Source: Methylomagnum ishizawai
GTDB lineage: Bacteria; Pseudomonadota; Gammaproteobacteria; Methylococcales; Methylococcaceae
Assembly: GCF_019670005.1 (NCBI RefSeq)
Contig: NZ_AP019783.1
Span: 2,506,150 to 2,570,149, forward strand
DNA: 64,000 nt
Direction: 5' to 3'
Below the pieces are notes generated by a model that ran no database searches, had not been told where the DNA came from, and worked only from the letters and a program-made list of their open reading frames with translations. Made by a program: the position numbers and the translations under genes. Positions 8,741 through 19,391 of this stretch are shown here, piece by piece. Within the stretch, counting starts at the first letter, position 1. Every line of letters begins with the position of its first letter.

Positions 8741-9988
8741 TCAGACGCCCAGCAGCAGGCGGCCGGGGTCTTCCAGCAGTTCCTTGATGGTGTAGAGGCA
8801 GGACACGGCGTCGCGCCCGTCGATGATGCGGTGGTCGTAGGACAGGGCCAGATAGATCATGGGCCGGACCACGATCTCGCCGTCCTCCACCACCGGGCGG
8901 TCCTTGATGGCGTGCATCCCCAGGATGGCGCTTTGCGGCGGGTTGAGGATGGGCGTCGAGAGCATGGAGCCGAAGATGCCGCCGTTGGTGATGGTGAAGG
9001 TGCCGCCGTTGAGTTCCTCGTAGGTCAGCTTGCCGTCGCGGGCGCGTTTGGAGAATTCGACCACGGCCTTTTCGATGTCGGCGAAATCCTTTTGGTCGGC
9101 GTCGCGCAGCACCGGCACCACCAGGCCGCGGTCGGTCGAGACCGCGAGGCCGATGTCGTAGTAGTCGTGGTAGACGATGTCGTTGCCCTCGACCGAGGAA
9201 TTGACGATGGGATAGCGCTTCAGGGCTTCCACCGCCGCCTTCACGAAGAAGGACATATAGCCCAGCTTGACCTTGTGGGCCTGCTCGAATTTGTCCCGGT
9301 AGCGCTTGCGCAGGTCGTTGATGTGCTTGAGGTTGACCTCGTTGAAGGTGGTCAGGGTGGCGGTGGAACGCTGGGCGTCGATCAAGCGCTCGGCGATGCG
9401 GGCGCGGAGCCGGGTCATGGGGACGCGGCGGTCGCCGGGCCGGGTGGCCGGGGCGGGCGCGGGCCGGGCCGGTTCCGCCGCCGGTTGGGCCGGGGCGGCT
9501 TTCCGGTGGTCGAGATGGGACTGCACGTCCTCCCGCGTGAGCCGCCCTTCGCGGCCCGTGCCCTGGATGGCGGCGGGGTCGAGGTCGTGTTCGGCCAGCA
9601 TCCGGCGCACGGCGGGACTCAGGGTCGGCGGGAATTCGGGCCGGGTTTCCGGGGCGGCGGCGGGCGGCGGGGCGCTGGGCTTGGGGGGTTCCGGCACCGG
9701 GGCCGCGGGCGTCGCGACCGCTGCCACGGGGGCCGTGGCGGCGGCTTTGGCCTCGGTGTCGATCACCGCCAGCAATTCGCCGCTGACCACCACATCGCCC
9801 TTGTGGCGGAGGATTTCCAGCAGGACGCCGTTTTCCGGCACGGGCACTTCCAGCACGACCTTGTCGGTTTCGAGGTCGATGAGGTTGTCGGATTTTAGGA
9901 CCGGGTCGCCGGGCCGCTTGTGCCAGTCGAGCAGGACGGCGTCGCTGACGGATTCCGGGAGGTTAGGGACGGTGACTTCTATGCGCAT
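8741..9988 (-). CDS. sucB: 2-oxoglutarate dehydrogenase E2, dihydrolipoyl succinyltransferase
   Basis: 415 residues. N-terminal lipoyl domain with the lipoylated Lys in [14 protein letters not shown], an Ala/Pro linker, a peripheral subunit-binding domain ([31 protein letters not shown], in two parts), a second Pro/Ala linker, and the catalytic acyltransferase domain ending in [14 protein letters not shown] with its active-site His and Asp. Transfers succinyl groups to CoA in the TCA cycle. The start overlaps the sucA end by 26 bases, so the pair is an operon. No E3 (lpd) gene follows; that subunit must be encoded elsewhere. Confidence 0.96.
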   Translation of the reverse strand: MRIEVTVPNLPESVSDAVLLDWHKRPGDPVLKSDNLIDLETDKVVLEVPVPENGVLLEILRHKGDVVVSGELLAVIDTEAKAAATAPVAAVATPAAPVPEPPKPSAPPPAAAPETRPEFPPTLSPAVRRMLAEHDLDPAAIQGTGREGRLTREDVQSHLDHRKAAPAQPAAEPARPAPAPATRPGDRRVPMTRLRARIAERLIDAQRSTATLTTFNEVNLKHINDLRKRYRDKFEQAHKVKLGYMSFFVKAAVEALKRYPIVNSSVEGNDIVYHDYYDIGLAVSTDRGLVVPVLRDADQKDFADIEKAVVEFSKRARDGKLTYEELNGGTFTITNGGIFGSMLSTPILNPPQSAILGMHAIKDRPVVEDGEIVVRPMIYLALSYDHRIIDGRDAVSCLYTIKELLEDPGRLLLGV

Positions 9989-12791
9989 GGACGATCCTGA
10001 CGGATTGTTGAGGGTTCACGGCCCGGAACAGCGCGTCTTCCACGACTTTCTTCTGCTGTTCCAGGTGGCGGTGGAATTGGCCCACGGCGGGCGCGGCGGA
10101 CATGGGGCGCCCCGCGTAGCCGAGGAGGATGTCTTTTTCCAGGAGGGATAGGAAACGGTGCTTGATCTGGTGCCAAGCACCCTGGTTCTCGGGTTCTTCC
10201 TGGCACCAGACCAGCTCCCTGAGGTTGTTGAACGGGGAGAGCTGTTCCAGGAAATAATCGAACGGGAAGGGATAGAGCTGCTCGATGCGGATCAGGGCGA
10301 CATGTTCCAGATGTTCCTTGCGGCGGGTTTCCAGCAGGTCGTAGAACACCTTGCCGGAACACAGCACCACGCGGGTGATCTTGTCGGGGTCGTGCGGGTC
10401 GATCTCGCCGATGACGTTGTGGAAATGGCCCCGCGTCAGGTCTTCCAGCGGCGAGATCGCCAACTTGTGCCGTAACAGGCTTTTCGGGGTCATGACGATC
10501 AAGGGCTTGCGGTAGCGCCGCACCAGTTGCCGCCGCAGCAGGTGGAAAATCTGGGCCGGGCTGCTCGGCACGCAGACCTGCACGTTCTGCTCGGCGCACA
10601 GTTGCAGGTAGCGTTCCAGCCGGGCCGAGGAATGTTCCGGTCCCTGGCCTTCGTAGCCGTGGGGCAGCAGCATGGTCAGGGCGCACAAGCGGCCCCATTT
10701 GGTTTCCCCGGAGGTGATGAACTGGTCGATGACGACCTGGGCGTTATTGGCGAAATCGCCGAACTGGGCTTCCCAGATCACCAGGGTTTCGGGTTCGGAG
10801 CTGGCGTAGCCGTACTCGAAGCCCAACACGCCTTCCTCCGACAACAGGGAGTCGTAGATATGGAACTGGCCGCCCGGCCCGTCCAGATGGTGCAGCGGGA
10901 CGTGGGCCGCGCCATTGTCCTGGTCGTACAGCACGGCGTGGCGGTGGAAGAAGGTGCCGCGCCCCACGTCCTGGCCGCTGATGCGGACGTTGTAGCCCTC
11001 CTTGAGCAGGGAGGCGTAGGCCAGGGTTTCGGCGAAGCCCCAGTCCATCGGGATTTCCCCGCCCGCCATCTTGCGGCGGCTGTCCATGACGGCGGCGGTC
11101 CTGGAATGCAGCGCGAAACCTTCCGGCACGCGGGCGATCTGTCCGGCCAGCTCGCGGGCGGTGTCGAGGTCCAGGGTCGAATCGTAGTCCACGCTCCATT
11201 CCGCGCCCAGATAGCGGTCCCAACTGGTTTTCAGGTAGCTGGCGGCGTCCGGCAGCACCGGGCGCGACACGATCTCGTCGCGCTTGAGCGAACCTTGGTA
11301 GTCTTCCTCCATGCCCAGTTCGTCCTCGCGGCTGATGACGCCCGCCTGGATCAAGGCTTCGGCGTAGAGCCGCCGCACCGGCGGATGCTGGCGGATGAAG
11401 CGGTACATGGCGGGCTGCGTCACCGCCGGTTCGTCGGCCTCGTTGTGGCCGTGGCGGCGGTAGCAGATCAGGTCAATCACCACGTCGCGCTTGAACCTCA
11501 TGCGGTAATCGACCGCCAACTGGGTCACGAACAGCACGGCTTCCGGGTCGTCGCCGTTCACATGGAACACGGGCGCCTGGACCATGTTGGCCACGTCGGT
11601 GCAATACAGCGTCGAGCGGGCGTCGAACGGGTTGCTGGTGGTGAAGCCGATCTGGTTGTTGATGACGATATGGATGCTGCCGCCGGTGGTGTAGGCGCGG
11701 GTTTCGGCCATGTTGAGGGTTTCCATCACCACGCCCTGCCCGGCGAAGGCGGCGTCGCCATGCACCAACACCGCCAGCACCGCGGTTTCGCCGTCGCCGT
11801 CGCGGCGGTCCTGGCGGGCGCGCACCGAGCCTTCCACCACCGGGCTGATGATCTCCAGGTGCGAGGGGTTGAAGGCCATGGCGAGGTGCAGCGGACCCTT
11901 GGGCGTTTGCAGGTCGGAGGAAAAGCCCATGTGGTATTTGACATCGCCCGCGCTGGCATGGGGCGGGGCGCTGGTGTAGGTGCCCTCGAATTCCTGGAAC
12001 AGGGAACCGGGTTTCTTGCCCAGGATGTTGATGAGGACGTTGAGGCGTCCGCGGTGGGCCATGCCGATCACGATTTCCTGCGTGCCCTGGTCGCCGGCGC
12101 GCTGGATCAATTCGTCCAGCAGCGGGATCAGGCTTTCCGCCCCTTCCAGCGAGAAGCGCTTCTGGCCCACGTATTTGCGGTGCAGGTATTTCTCGATGCC
12201 CTCGGCGGCGGTCAGCATCCTCAAGAGCCAGCGCTTGGATTCGGCGTCGGGCAAGGCCCAGGCGGTGGCGGTTTCCAGCCGTTCCCGCACCCATTGCTTG
12301 ATCTCGCTATCGACGATGTGCATGTATTCGGAGCCGATGGCCCCGCAGTAGGTGCGCTTGAGCCGGGCGATGATCTCGCGCAGCGGCAGCTTCTTGGAGC
12401 CGTGCATGATATCGACGTAGAACGGGCGGTCGAGGTCGGCGGCGTCCAGCCCGTAATGGGCCGGGTCCAGGTCCGGCAGGGTGGGGGGCGGGGCGAGCTT
12501 GAGCGGATTGTTGTCCGCCGCCTGGTGGCCGCGGGTGCGGTAATGGTAGATGAGCCGGTCCACGGCGGCCTGCTTGCGGAGGGCTTCCTCGATATCGGCG
12601 GGCGCCGCCGCAGCGGTCTGGGCGGCGGGATGCAGCCGCACCGGCTCCTGGATGGACTTGAATTTCTCGCGCCAACTGGGATCGACCGATTCGGGGTCGC
12701 GCTGGAAACGTTCGTACAGGTCTTCGAGGAAACCGACGTTATCCTCGGCGCAGGCGGAGGACTCTTCGAATAGGTATTTGAGCGTGTTCAT
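9963..12791 (-). CDS. sucA: 2-oxoglutarate dehydrogenase E1 component
   Basis: 942 residues from the ATG at 12791 ([12 protein letters not shown]); the frame is open for 25 more codons upstream, but these do not look like SucA. Thiamine-diphosphate enzyme decarboxylating 2-oxoglutarate and succinylating the E2 lipoyl group. Conserved blocks seen: [43 protein letters not shown], the cofactor region [18 protein letters not shown], and C-terminal [17 protein letters not shown]. Overlaps sucB by 26 bases. No strong ribosome binding site precedes the start. Confidence 0.96.
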   Translation of the reverse strand: MNTLKYLFEESSACAEDNVGFLEDLYERFQRDPESVDPSWREKFKSIQEPVRLHPAAQTAAAAPADIEEALRKQAAVDRLIYHYRTRGHQAADNNPLKLAPPPTLPDLDPAHYGLDAADLDRPFYVDIMHGSKKLPLREIIARLKRTYCGAIGSEYMHIVDSEIKQWVRERLETATAWALPDAESKRWLLRMLTAAEGIEKYLHRKYVGQKRFSLEGAESLIPLLDELIQRAGDQGTQEIVIGMAHRGRLNVLINILGKKPGSLFQEFEGTYTSAPPHASAGDVKYHMGFSSDLQTPKGPLHLAMAFNPSHLEIISPVVEGSVRARQDRRDGDGETAVLAVLVHGDAAFAGQGVVMETLNMAETRAYTTGGSIHIVINNQIGFTTSNPFDARSTLYCTDVANMVQAPVFHVNGDDPEAVLFVTQLAVDYRMRFKRDVVIDLICYRRHGHNEADEPAVTQPAMYRFIRQHPPVRRLYAEALIQAGVISREDELGMEEDYQGSLKRDEIVSRPVLPDAASYLKTSWDRYLGAEWSVDYDSTLDLDTARELAGQIARVPEGFALHSRTAAVMDSRRKMAGGEIPMDWGFAETLAYASLLKEGYNVRISGQDVGRGTFFHRHAVLYDQDNGAAHVPLHHLDGPGGQFHIYDSLLSEEGVLGFEYGYASSEPETLVIWEAQFGDFANNAQVVIDQFITSGETKWGRLCALTMLLPHGYEGQGPEHSSARLERYLQLCAEQNVQVCVPSSPAQIFHLLRRQLVRRYRKPLIVMTPKSLLRHKLAISPLEDLTRGHFHNVIGEIDPHDPDKITRVVLCSGKVFYDLLETRRKEHLEHVALIRIEQLYPFPFDYFLEQLSPFNNLRELVWCQEEPENQGAWHQIKHRFLSLLEKDILLGYAGRPMSAAPAVGQFHRHLEQQKKVVEDALFRAVNPQQSVRIVHAHRSHRP

Positions 12792-13130
12792 ATTGCCGTC
12801 TTGGAATATCCACTGGGTGTCTTCGATGGATGGCCGGGACCGCGTGGCCCGGTGGGGTGGCCCCATGGCAGGTATGATGTGGTGGCGCCACCTGCGCGGA
12901 GGCCCAGGCGCGGATACGGGATGGGGCTGGGGCGGTGCGGGGCACCGGTCGGAAAGGCGTAGGTTGGCGCAACGGATGGGGGACGTGGCTGTTGGGTCAT
13001 TGGGGTGTGTGGCCGTCCGACGTTTACTTTAGATTGTAGGACTAGAGCCGAAACAAATCGACCCTAACCTTGTCGCGGGGCGATTCATTGCCTACCTTAA
13101 GGCGTGGCTTGGACCAGCGGAGTGAACGAT
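12792..13130. other. Divergent intergenic region sucA / EAL-HDOD gene
   Basis: About 340 bases between two divergently transcribed genes, so it should hold promoters for both. The left 200 bases are GC-rich; the stretch 13020-13090 is more AT-rich and contains TTTAGATTGTAGGACTAG, where promoter elements could lie on either strand. I found no hexamer pair with proper spacing that I would defend, and no convincing small gene. Confidence 0.4.
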
Positions 13131-14330
13131 ATGTTCGATGGCATGGTGGGGCGTTTACCGGTTTTCGACCGGGGTTTGGAGATATTCGGCTATGAACTGA
13201 GGTTTTGCGGCCGGGAAGCCCTGCGCGGGGGCGGTGGCGGCGTGGCCGGGCCGGAGACCCTGCGCGAGGCCAGCCATTGCCTGCCCCTGGACGATTTGGT
13301 CGGCGGGAGCCGGGCCTTGGTCCGGGTGCCGTCCGAGGGCTTGGCCGCTTGCGCCGAATGGGGCTGGCCCAAGGAACGGGTCGTCCTCGCCGTGCCGGGC
13401 GCGGTGGCGCGGGAGGCCGGACTGGGCGCGGTGGCCGGGCGCTTGGCGGATTTGGGCTACGCCATCGCCTTGTGCGATCCCGCCGGCGATCCTGGCTGGC
13501 TGCGCCGGGAAGCCGCCTATGTTTCCCTCTGCCTGTTCGATGCGGACCGGCTCCCCGCCGGGGCGGCCGGATGGCCGGGCGGGCATGGCTTGGATCTGCG
13601 GTGCTTGGTCGCCGGGGTCGGCACCCGCGACCAATTCGAGCGCTGCGTCAAATTGGGATTTCATTATTTCCAGGGGGCGTTCGTCGAGCGTCCGGGGCGG
13701 CTGCGCGGCCCCGACATACCGGGCAACCGGCTGGCCTTGCTGGAATTGCTCGCCACGCTGCAAAACCCCGATATTTCCATCGCCGAGGCCGAAACCCTGA
13801 TCGGCCGCGATATGGTGCTGAGCTACAAGCTGCTGCGCTTGATCAATTCGGCCTTCTTCGGGCTGGGGAAGCCGGTGGAGTCGATCCGCCGGGCGGTGTT
13901 GGTGTTCGGGCTGGGCCGGGTGAAGAACTGGGCCTCGGTGATCCTGATGAACTCGGTGGACTACCAACCCCGCGAATTGCTGGCGATGGCGACCTTGCGG
14001 GCGCGCACCTGCGAATCCTTGGCCCAACACCTCAAGCGCCCCGATCCCGAACATTATTACCTCGCGGGCCTGTTTTCCCTGTTGGACGCCGTCATGGACC
14101 TGCCCAGGGAGCAAATCCTGTCCTCCCTGAACCTGCCCGCCCCGGTCGATGCCGCCTTGCTGGAAGGCGCGGGACCGGTGGGCGAGGCTTTGCGGCTGGT
14201 CCTGGCCTTCGAGCGGGCCGATCCGGCCCCGCTGGTCGCGGCGGGCTTGGCGGATGTGGTGCCGGCCCATCTGTACCTGGACGCCATCCGTTGGAGCCGT
14301 GGTTTGGGGGCGGCCCTGGCCCCCGCTTAG
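13131..14330 (+). CDS. EAL-like/HDOD signalling protein
   Basis: 399 residues from the ATG at 13131, preceded by AGCGGAGTGA; a GTG at 13104 in the same frame has no such site. Residues 1-200 resemble a degenerate EAL domain of the YuxH type (GRLPVFDRGLEIFGYELRF; FHYFQGAFVERP). Residues about 205-395 are an HDOD domain (LLELLATLQNPDISIAEAE; LSYKLLRLINSAFFGL; ESIRRAVLVFGLGRVKNW). Proteins of this layout act as c-di-GMP-related or stress signalling outputs. Most EAL catalytic acidic residues are not apparent, so phosphodiesterase activity is unlikely. It sits 96 bases upstream of moaA, probably by chance. Confidence 0.8.
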   Translation: MFDGMVGRLPVFDRGLEIFGYELRFCGREALRGGGGGVAGPETLREASHCLPLDDLVGGSRALVRVPSEGLAACAEWGWPKERVVLAVPGAVAREAGLGAVAGRLADLGYAIALCDPAGDPGWLRREAAYVSLCLFDADRLPAGAAGWPGGHGLDLRCLVAGVGTRDQFERCVKLGFHYFQGAFVERPGRLRGPDIPGNRLALLELLATLQNPDISIAEAETLIGRDMVLSYKLLRLINSAFFGLGKPVESIRRAVLVFGLGRVKNWASVILMNSVDYQPRELLAMATLRARTCESLAQHLKRPDPEHYYLAGLFSLLDAVMDLPREQILSSLNLPAPVDAALLEGAGPVGEALRLVLAFERADPAPLVAAGLADVVPAHLYLDAIRWSRGLGAALAPA

Positions 14331-14426
14331 CGGTTTTAGCGTTCCTGTTGACGGTAATTCCCCAGTAAAACACTTGGCTGTCATGGGGGGGCGTGGCAGA
14401 ATCGCGTCATCAAGCCGAAACAATCG

Positions 14427-15428
14427 ATGACCATGAACGCCAATCCCTTGATCGACCGCTATGGTAGGCGGGTCCATTATCTCCGGGTGTCCATCACCGA
14501 CCGCTGCGATTTCCGCTGTATCTACTGCATGGGCGAGGAGATGGAATTCCTGCCCCGCGCCCAAATCCTGACCCTGGAGGAAATCGCCGCCGTTTGCCGG
14601 GCCTTCGTGGCCTTGGGCGCGGACAAGATCAGGATCACCGGCGGCGAGCCTTTGGTGCGCAAGGGCGCGGTGGATTTGATGCGGGATATTGGCGGTTTGC
14701 CGGGCCTTAGGGAATTGGCGCTGACCACCAATGGCTCGCAATTGGAGGGCTGCGCCGCCGACCTCAAGGCCGCCGGGGTCGGGCGCCTCAATGTGAGCCT
14801 GGATTCGCTGGACGCCGGGCGCTTCCGCCAGATGACCCGGATCGGCGATTTGGCGCGGGTGCTGCGCGGGATCGACGCGGCCTTGGAGCAGGGCTTCGAC
14901 AAGGTCAAGCTCAACACCGTGGTGTTGAAGGGCCGCAACCACGACGAGGTCTGCGACCTCGTGGCCTATGCCGTCGCCAAGCGGATGGATATCAGCTTCA
15001 TCGAGGAAATGCCGCTGGGCGTGGTCGATGGCCACGACCGGGCCGAGGAATATTATTCCAGCGACGCCATCCACCGCGACCTCGACAAGCATTTCTCGCT
15101 GCTGCCCACGCCCGAGAATACCGGCGGGCCTTCGCGCTATTTCCGGGTGGTCGGCACCGCGACGCGGGTCGGTTTCATTTCGCCCCACAGCCATAATTTC
15201 TGCGGTACCTGCAACCGGGTCCGGCTCACCGCCGAGGGGCGCTTGTTGCTGTGCCTGGGGAATGAGCATTCGGTGGACCTCAAGCGGGTGCTGCGGGCCA
15301 ATCCCGGCGACGCCGCCAAGCTGCGGCAGGCCATCGTCGAGTCCATGCACCTCAAGCCCGAGCGCCATCATTTCGACCTCAAGGCGGAGCCGGTGATTTT
15401 CCGCCATATGAACGCGACGGGCGGGTGA
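14427..15428 (+). CDS. moaA: GTP 3',8-cyclase MoaA (molybdenum cofactor)
   Basis: 333 residues; an ATG at 14433 is an alternative start. Radical SAM enzyme making the first molybdopterin intermediate from GTP. The N-terminal [4Fe-4S] motif is Cys27, Cys31, Cys34 ([11 protein letters not shown]), the SAM motif [11 protein letters not shown] follows, and the second cluster ligands are in [18 protein letters not shown] (Cys259, Cys262, Cys276). The chain ends in Gly-Gly, the conserved functional MoaA tail. No moaC or other Moco gene is adjacent. It converges on the AAA+ ATPase gene with only 5 bases between stops. Confidence 0.96.
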   Translation: MTMNANPLIDRYGRRVHYLRVSITDRCDFRCIYCMGEEMEFLPRAQILTLEEIAAVCRAFVALGADKIRITGGEPLVRKGAVDLMRDIGGLPGLRELALTTNGSQLEGCAADLKAAGVGRLNVSLDSLDAGRFRQMTRIGDLARVLRGIDAALEQGFDKVKLNTVVLKGRNHDEVCDLVAYAVAKRMDISFIEEMPLGVVDGHDRAEEYYSSDAIHRDLDKHFSLLPTPENTGGPSRYFRVVGTATRVGFISPHSHNFCGTCNRVRLTAEGRLLLCLGNEHSVDLKRVLRANPGDAAKLRQAIVESMHLKPERHHFDLKAEPVIFRHMNATGG

Positions 15429-15433
15429 GGGGG

Positions 15434-16306
15434 TTAGGGATTTTCCAAACCCAAACGCCCGCTCCAATCCTTGGCGAACTGCCAAGCCACCCGCCCGCTG
15501 CGCGAACCCCTGAGCAGGGCGTAGCGCAAAGCCTCGGACCGGGCGGTCTCCCAATCCTCCAGCGGCGTCCCCAGCCGGTCCAGCCAATGGCGCACCACGG
15601 CCAGATATTGGTCCTGGTTGAAGGCGTGGAAGGATAGCCACACCCCGAAGCGCTCCGACAGCGAAATCTTCTCCTCCACCGCCTCGCCCTGGTGTAATTC
15701 GCCTTCGATCCAGCGGGCCTGTTGGTTGTCCTCGGCGTATTCGGGCAGCAGGTGGCGGCGGTTCGAGGTGGCGTAGATCAGCACATTGGGCGGCGGGGCG
15801 CAGAACGAACCTTCGAGGATGGCCTTCAGCGCCTTGTAGCCGGCGTCGTCGGCCTCGAACGACAGATCGTCGCAGTACAGGATGAATTTTTCCGGCCTGG
15901 GATGGAGCAGGTCCAGGATATCCGGCAGTTCCACCAGATGTTGGCGGTCCACCTCGATCACGCGGAGTCCGGTGGCGGCGTACTCGTTCAGCAATGCCTT
16001 GACGAGCGAGGATTTGCCGGTGCCCTTCGCGCCCCACAACAGGGCGTTGTTGGCGGGCAAACCCTTGAGGAATTGCCGGGTGTTGCGGTCGAGTTCGGCT
16101 TTCTGCCGGTCCACGCACAGGAGATCGGCCAGCGCCAGCCGGTGCGGCCTGGGGATGGCCTGCAAGGGCTGGCGGGCCGCCGCGCCCCGCCAGCGGAAGG
16201 CGGGGGAGGCGTTCCAATCCACGGTTTCCGGCGCGGCGGGGACCAGCCGTTCCAGCCGGTCCACCAGCGCCGCGGCCTTTTCCAGGAAAAGGGCCAGCGC
16301 GTCCAT
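15434..16306 (-). CDS. AAA+ ATPase, DUF815 family
   Basis: 290 residues. Walker A is WGAKGTGKSSLVKA (92-99 core), Walker B FILYCDDLSF (about 139-148), and a sensor-like IYATSNRRHLLPEY follows, a motif typical of DUF815 proteins. The family is widespread in Proteobacteria and has no settled role. The start overlaps the stop of the upstream helicase gene by one base (TGATG on the minus strand), so the two are translationally coupled; a shared role in RNA or stress handling is only a guess. Confidence 0.85.
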   Translation of the reverse strand: MDALALFLEKAAALVDRLERLVPAAPETVDWNASPAFRWRGAAARQPLQAIPRPHRLALADLLCVDRQKAELDRNTRQFLKGLPANNALLWGAKGTGKSSLVKALLNEYAATGLRVIEVDRQHLVELPDILDLLHPRPEKFILYCDDLSFEADDAGYKALKAILEGSFCAPPPNVLIYATSNRRHLLPEYAEDNQQARWIEGELHQGEAVEEKISLSERFGVWLSFHAFNQDQYLAVVRHWLDRLGTPLEDWETARSEALRYALLRGSRSGRVAWQFAKDWSGRLGLENP

Positions 16307-18117
16307 CAGTCCTCGTCGCGGCCCGGTTTATTGGGCTTGCGTTTGGGGAGATGCACATCCACGTCGGCTTTCCTCCGGCCCGGGCGGAAGGGCGCGTTGT
16401 CGCCGTCCTTGAGCTTCAGCGGCTTGCGCGGCGGACGGTCGCCACCGCCTTCTTCCGGTTGCAGGTTGATGCGCTGGTTGCGGACCCAGGTTTTTTTCAG
16501 GCGGGCGAAGCAATCGCCGGGCAGGTCTTCCGGCAGTTCCACCGTGCTGTGGGTGTCGTGCAGCTTGATCTGGCCGATGCGCCGGGCCGGGATGCCGCCC
16601 TCGTTGGCCAGCGCCCCGACGATGTCCCTGGGGGTGACGCCATGCTCGCGGCCCACGTCGAGGGTATAGCGGCGCATGGGTTCGGTATCGCGGCGGCGGT
16701 CGTCGCGGTCGCGCCGTTCCGGGCGGCGGTCGGAACCCCGGTCGCGGTCGCCCCGGTCGAAATCGCGGAATTCGCGTACCGGCGGCTCCGGCTCGTCCGG
16801 CGCGGCCAGGGGGCGTTCCCTGTGCATGAGATGGGCGATGGCGGCGGCGATATCGGCGGCTTCGCCCAGTTCCTCCGTCACCATCTGGTCGATCAATTCG
16901 CGGTAGAAACCGATGTCCTCGTTGTCCAGCACCTCGACCAATTGCGCCTTGAATTGCTCGATACGGCGGTCGGCGATGTCCTGCAAGGTCGGCAGGCGCA
17001 TCTGCTGGATCGGCTGGCGGGTGGCTTGCTCGATGGCCCGCAACATCCGGCGTTCCCGCGGGGCGACGAACAGGATCGCCGTGCCCTTGCGCCCGGCCCG
17101 GCCCGTGCGGCCGATGCGGTGGACATAGGCTTCGGTGTCGTAGGGGATGTCGTAGTTGACCACATGGGTGATGCGGTCCACGTCCAGGCCACGGGCCGCG
17201 ACGTCGGTGGCGATGACGATATCCAGCCCGCCCTTCTTCAGGCGGTCGATGACCTTCTCGCGCAGGACCTGGCTCATGTCGCCGTTCAGCGCCGCCGCCT
17301 CGTAGCCGCGGGCTTCCAGCTTCTCGGCCAGTTCCACGGTCTCGGTCTTGGTGCGGACGAAGATGATCATGGCGTCGATATCCTCGGCGTCGAGGATACG
17401 GGTCAGGGCTTCCAGCTTTTGCAGGCCCGACACCAGCCAATATTGCTGGTTGATGGATTCGACGGTGGCGGTCTTGGCCTTGATCTTGACCTCGACCGGG
17501 TTCCGCAACTGGCCGTCGGCGATCTTGCGGATCACGGGCGGCATGGTGGCCGAGAACAGGGCGGTCTGGCGGCTATCCGGGGTGTGTTCGAGGATCCATT
17601 CCACGTCCTCGATGAAACCCATGCGCAGCATCTCGTCGGCTTCGTCGAGGACCAGGGTGGTGAGCGAATCCAGGTTCAAGGTGCCCCGGCGCAGATGGTC
17701 CATGACCCGTCCCGGCGTGCCGACCACGACATGGACGCCGCGGGCGAGGTGGCGCAATTGCAGGTTCATGCCCTGGCCGCCGTAGATGGGCAGGATATGG
17801 AAACCTTCGAGGTGGCGGGCGTAGGTCTGGAACGCCTCGGCGACCTGGATCGCGAGTTCGCGGGTCGGGGCCAGCACCAGGGCTTGCGGGGCGCGGCGCT
17901 CGATATCGATGCGGTTGAGGACGGGCAGGGCGAAGGCGGCGGTTTTGCCGGTGCCGGTTTGGGCTTGGCCGATGAGGTCGCGGCCTTCCAAAAGGTGCGG
18001 GATGCACGCGGCCTGGATGGGGGAGGGGTTCTCGTAGCCGATTTCCTGGATGGTTTGCAGGAGTTCCGGGGAAAGGCCGAGGTCGTCGAAGGAGGAGAGG
18101 TTGGTTTCGTCGGTCAT
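16306..18117 (-). CDS. deaD: DEAD-box ATP-dependent RNA helicase (DeaD/CsdA type)
   Basis: 603 residues. All core motifs are present in order: Q motif (NPSPIQAACIPHLLEG), I AQTGTGKT, Ia PTRELA, Ib TPGR, II DEAD, III SAT, V ATDVAARGLDV and VI HRIGRTGRAGR. After the helicase core comes an Arg/Asp-rich linker (about 460-490), then a DbpA-type RNA-binding domain (RYTLDVGREHGVTPRDIVGA onward) and a basic tail. This layout matches DeaD/CsdA, which unwinds structured mRNA and helps ribosome assembly in the cold. Downstream is the coupled AAA+ ATPase. Confidence 0.92.
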   Translation of the reverse strand: MTDETNLSSFDDLGLSPELLQTIQEIGYENPSPIQAACIPHLLEGRDLIGQAQTGTGKTAAFALPVLNRIDIERRAPQALVLAPTRELAIQVAEAFQTYARHLEGFHILPIYGGQGMNLQLRHLARGVHVVVGTPGRVMDHLRRGTLNLDSLTTLVLDEADEMLRMGFIEDVEWILEHTPDSRQTALFSATMPPVIRKIADGQLRNPVEVKIKAKTATVESINQQYWLVSGLQKLEALTRILDAEDIDAMIIFVRTKTETVELAEKLEARGYEAAALNGDMSQVLREKVIDRLKKGGLDIVIATDVAARGLDVDRITHVVNYDIPYDTEAYVHRIGRTGRAGRKGTAILFVAPRERRMLRAIEQATRQPIQQMRLPTLQDIADRRIEQFKAQLVEVLDNEDIGFYRELIDQMVTEELGEAADIAAAIAHLMHRERPLAAPDEPEPPVREFRDFDRGDRDRGSDRRPERRDRDDRRRDTEPMRRYTLDVGREHGVTPRDIVGALANEGGIPARRIGQIKLHDTHSTVELPEDLPGDCFARLKKTWVRNQRINLQPEEGGGDRPPRKPLKLKDGDNAPFRPGRRKADVDVHLPKRKPNKPGRDED

Positions 18118-18182
18118 GTGTTTCTGCTGAGTGAGGAAAGGGGGAATGCCGCGTGGGGCGCGGGCGATGAATTCGTTAAAGC

Positions 18183-19001
18183 TTATTCCATCCTGAACAA
18201 TACGTTTTCCGCTTGGTTCAAGAGCTTATCCAGCTTTTTCAGGGATTTGAGCAGTTTATCGGTATCGGCGGGCACCGCCACCGCCAGGCTGGCGAATTCC
18301 AAACTGGCTTTGACCAGGGAAAAGGCGGGGCCGTGCAAGGCGGGTTGCCCGGTGCCGCTTTTGAGTTTTCCGGCTAGGGCGGCGAGTTGTTCCAATTCCG
18401 GTTCCCAGTTCTTGGATATTTTGGACCGTTTGTCCGGGATGGCTGCGGGATTTTGGGAGAGTTCGGTGATGATCCTGCCGTTTTGTTTGGCGGCGAGATA
18501 GGTTTCCTTGAGTTCTCTGGTGATTCCAGCGCCGAAATAAACATTGTAGGATTCGATTAAGCCATCGTAGACAATCTTTCCCAGGAATGGCAATAAGACC
18601 ACCTTGGTGCGTAACGGTAAATAGGATTTATGGATGATTTCTTCCAGTCCTTGGTGCAGGCCCAGCACGCCATAGACTTGGTTGTGATTGCCTATGAAGA
18701 TGGCATGGGATTTTAAATAGCGCTCCAGGAAAAAATCGCCCGCGACGAAATTTTGCCACCCGGTGACGATGGCGAGTTCTTCTTTGTCGAAACCTTGGGG
18801 ATTTTGTTCCAAGAAGGTTTGGTGCAGTTCGGGGTGTTGGTAAAGCGCGTTGCGGACTTGGGCTTTTTGTTCGGTCGGGGCTTTGATATAGCTTGCCAAA
18901 TCCTGGATTTCCGGCAGCAGGCCAAGCTTTTCCTTGACGAAGAATTGCAAGGGCCACATCAATCGGAAAAACAGTTCGGCTTGTTCCGTGCTTAATTTCA
19001 T
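18183..19001 (-). CDS. Conserved hypothetical protein, 272 residues
   Basis: I do not recognise this protein. From the ATG at 19001 (MKLSTEQAELFFRLMWPLQF) it is 272 residues; the frame is open about 70 codons further upstream, but that part overlaps the toxin region and looks non-coding. The chain is mostly helical and soluble in appearance, with a hydrophobic segment YLPLRTKVVLLPFLGKIVYD and a leucine/lysine-rich C-terminal heptad-like helix (DKLLKSLKKLDKLLNQAENVLF). Base composition is clearly less GC-rich than the flanking genes, suggesting recent acquisition. It lies downstream of, and on the same strand as, the toxin-antitoxin remnant. Confidence 0.6.
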   Translation of the reverse strand: MKLSTEQAELFFRLMWPLQFFVKEKLGLLPEIQDLASYIKAPTEQKAQVRNALYQHPELHQTFLEQNPQGFDKEELAIVTGWQNFVAGDFFLERYLKSHAIFIGNHNQVYGVLGLHQGLEEIIHKSYLPLRTKVVLLPFLGKIVYDGLIESYNVYFGAGITRELKETYLAAKQNGRIITELSQNPAAIPDKRSKISKNWEPELEQLAALAGKLKSGTGQPALHGPAFSLVKASLEFASLAVAVPADTDKLLKSLKKLDKLLNQAENVLFRME

Positions 19002-19131
19002 AACGTAACTAGAAAAGTATCTGGGTCGGGAAGTTTTTTCGCCAAAGCCACCGGCAAAAACGGACTCGCCGGATTCACCGTGAGCGACTGGCTGGCCGGG
19101 TGCGAAACCAAATCCATCATTACGTAATCGA

Positions 19132-19391
19132 TTAGCCGATAAGCCGGTCGTATTCGGCATGACTGCCAATCCAAAACCACTGTATCCCGTCGGGAACGGG
19201 CACTCCGAGGGCACGGTAATTCAATCCCACCCGCACGCTCCTGAATTTTCCAGCACAAACCGGCTTGAATTGCAGGGAGGGATGCGCCAGGTTGCGTTTG
19301 AGCAAAACATAATGCGGCGGGCGAGCCTTTGGATTTCCGGCGGCAGTTGCGATAAGCAAACCCAAAATCGCTTCGACGCATAATGCTTCAA
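19132..19391 (-). pseudogene. RelE/ParE-type toxin, frameshifted
   Basis: Two halves of one toxin lie in different frames. From a TTG at 19391 (overlapping the antitoxin stop as TTGA) the first frame reads MKHYASKRFWVCLSQLPPEI then QRLARR. Near 19312-19320 the match jumps to another frame, reading HYVLLKRNLAHPSLQFKPV and ending FWIGSHAEYDRLIG at 19132. Joined by adding one base, they give a full toxin of about 86 residues of the kind whose genes follow small acidic antitoxins. One base is missing in a GC-rich run. It may be a true inactivation or a sequencing error. Confidence 0.75.

Noticed and set aside
10527-12773. 748-codon plus-strand frame across sucA
   Set aside because: Antisense to a well-conserved E1 gene, no recognisable domain, His/Gly/Val-rich composition typical of shadow frames.
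13155-16358. 1067-codon minus-strand frame across the HDOD gene and moaA
   Set aside because: Runs antisense through two conserved genes and into the DUF815 gene in another frame; repetitive Gly/Gln/Arg composition and no domain.
16351-18501. 716-codon plus-strand frame opposite the DEAD-box helicase
   Set aside because: Shadow of the helicase, whose motifs I to VI are all intact on the other strand.
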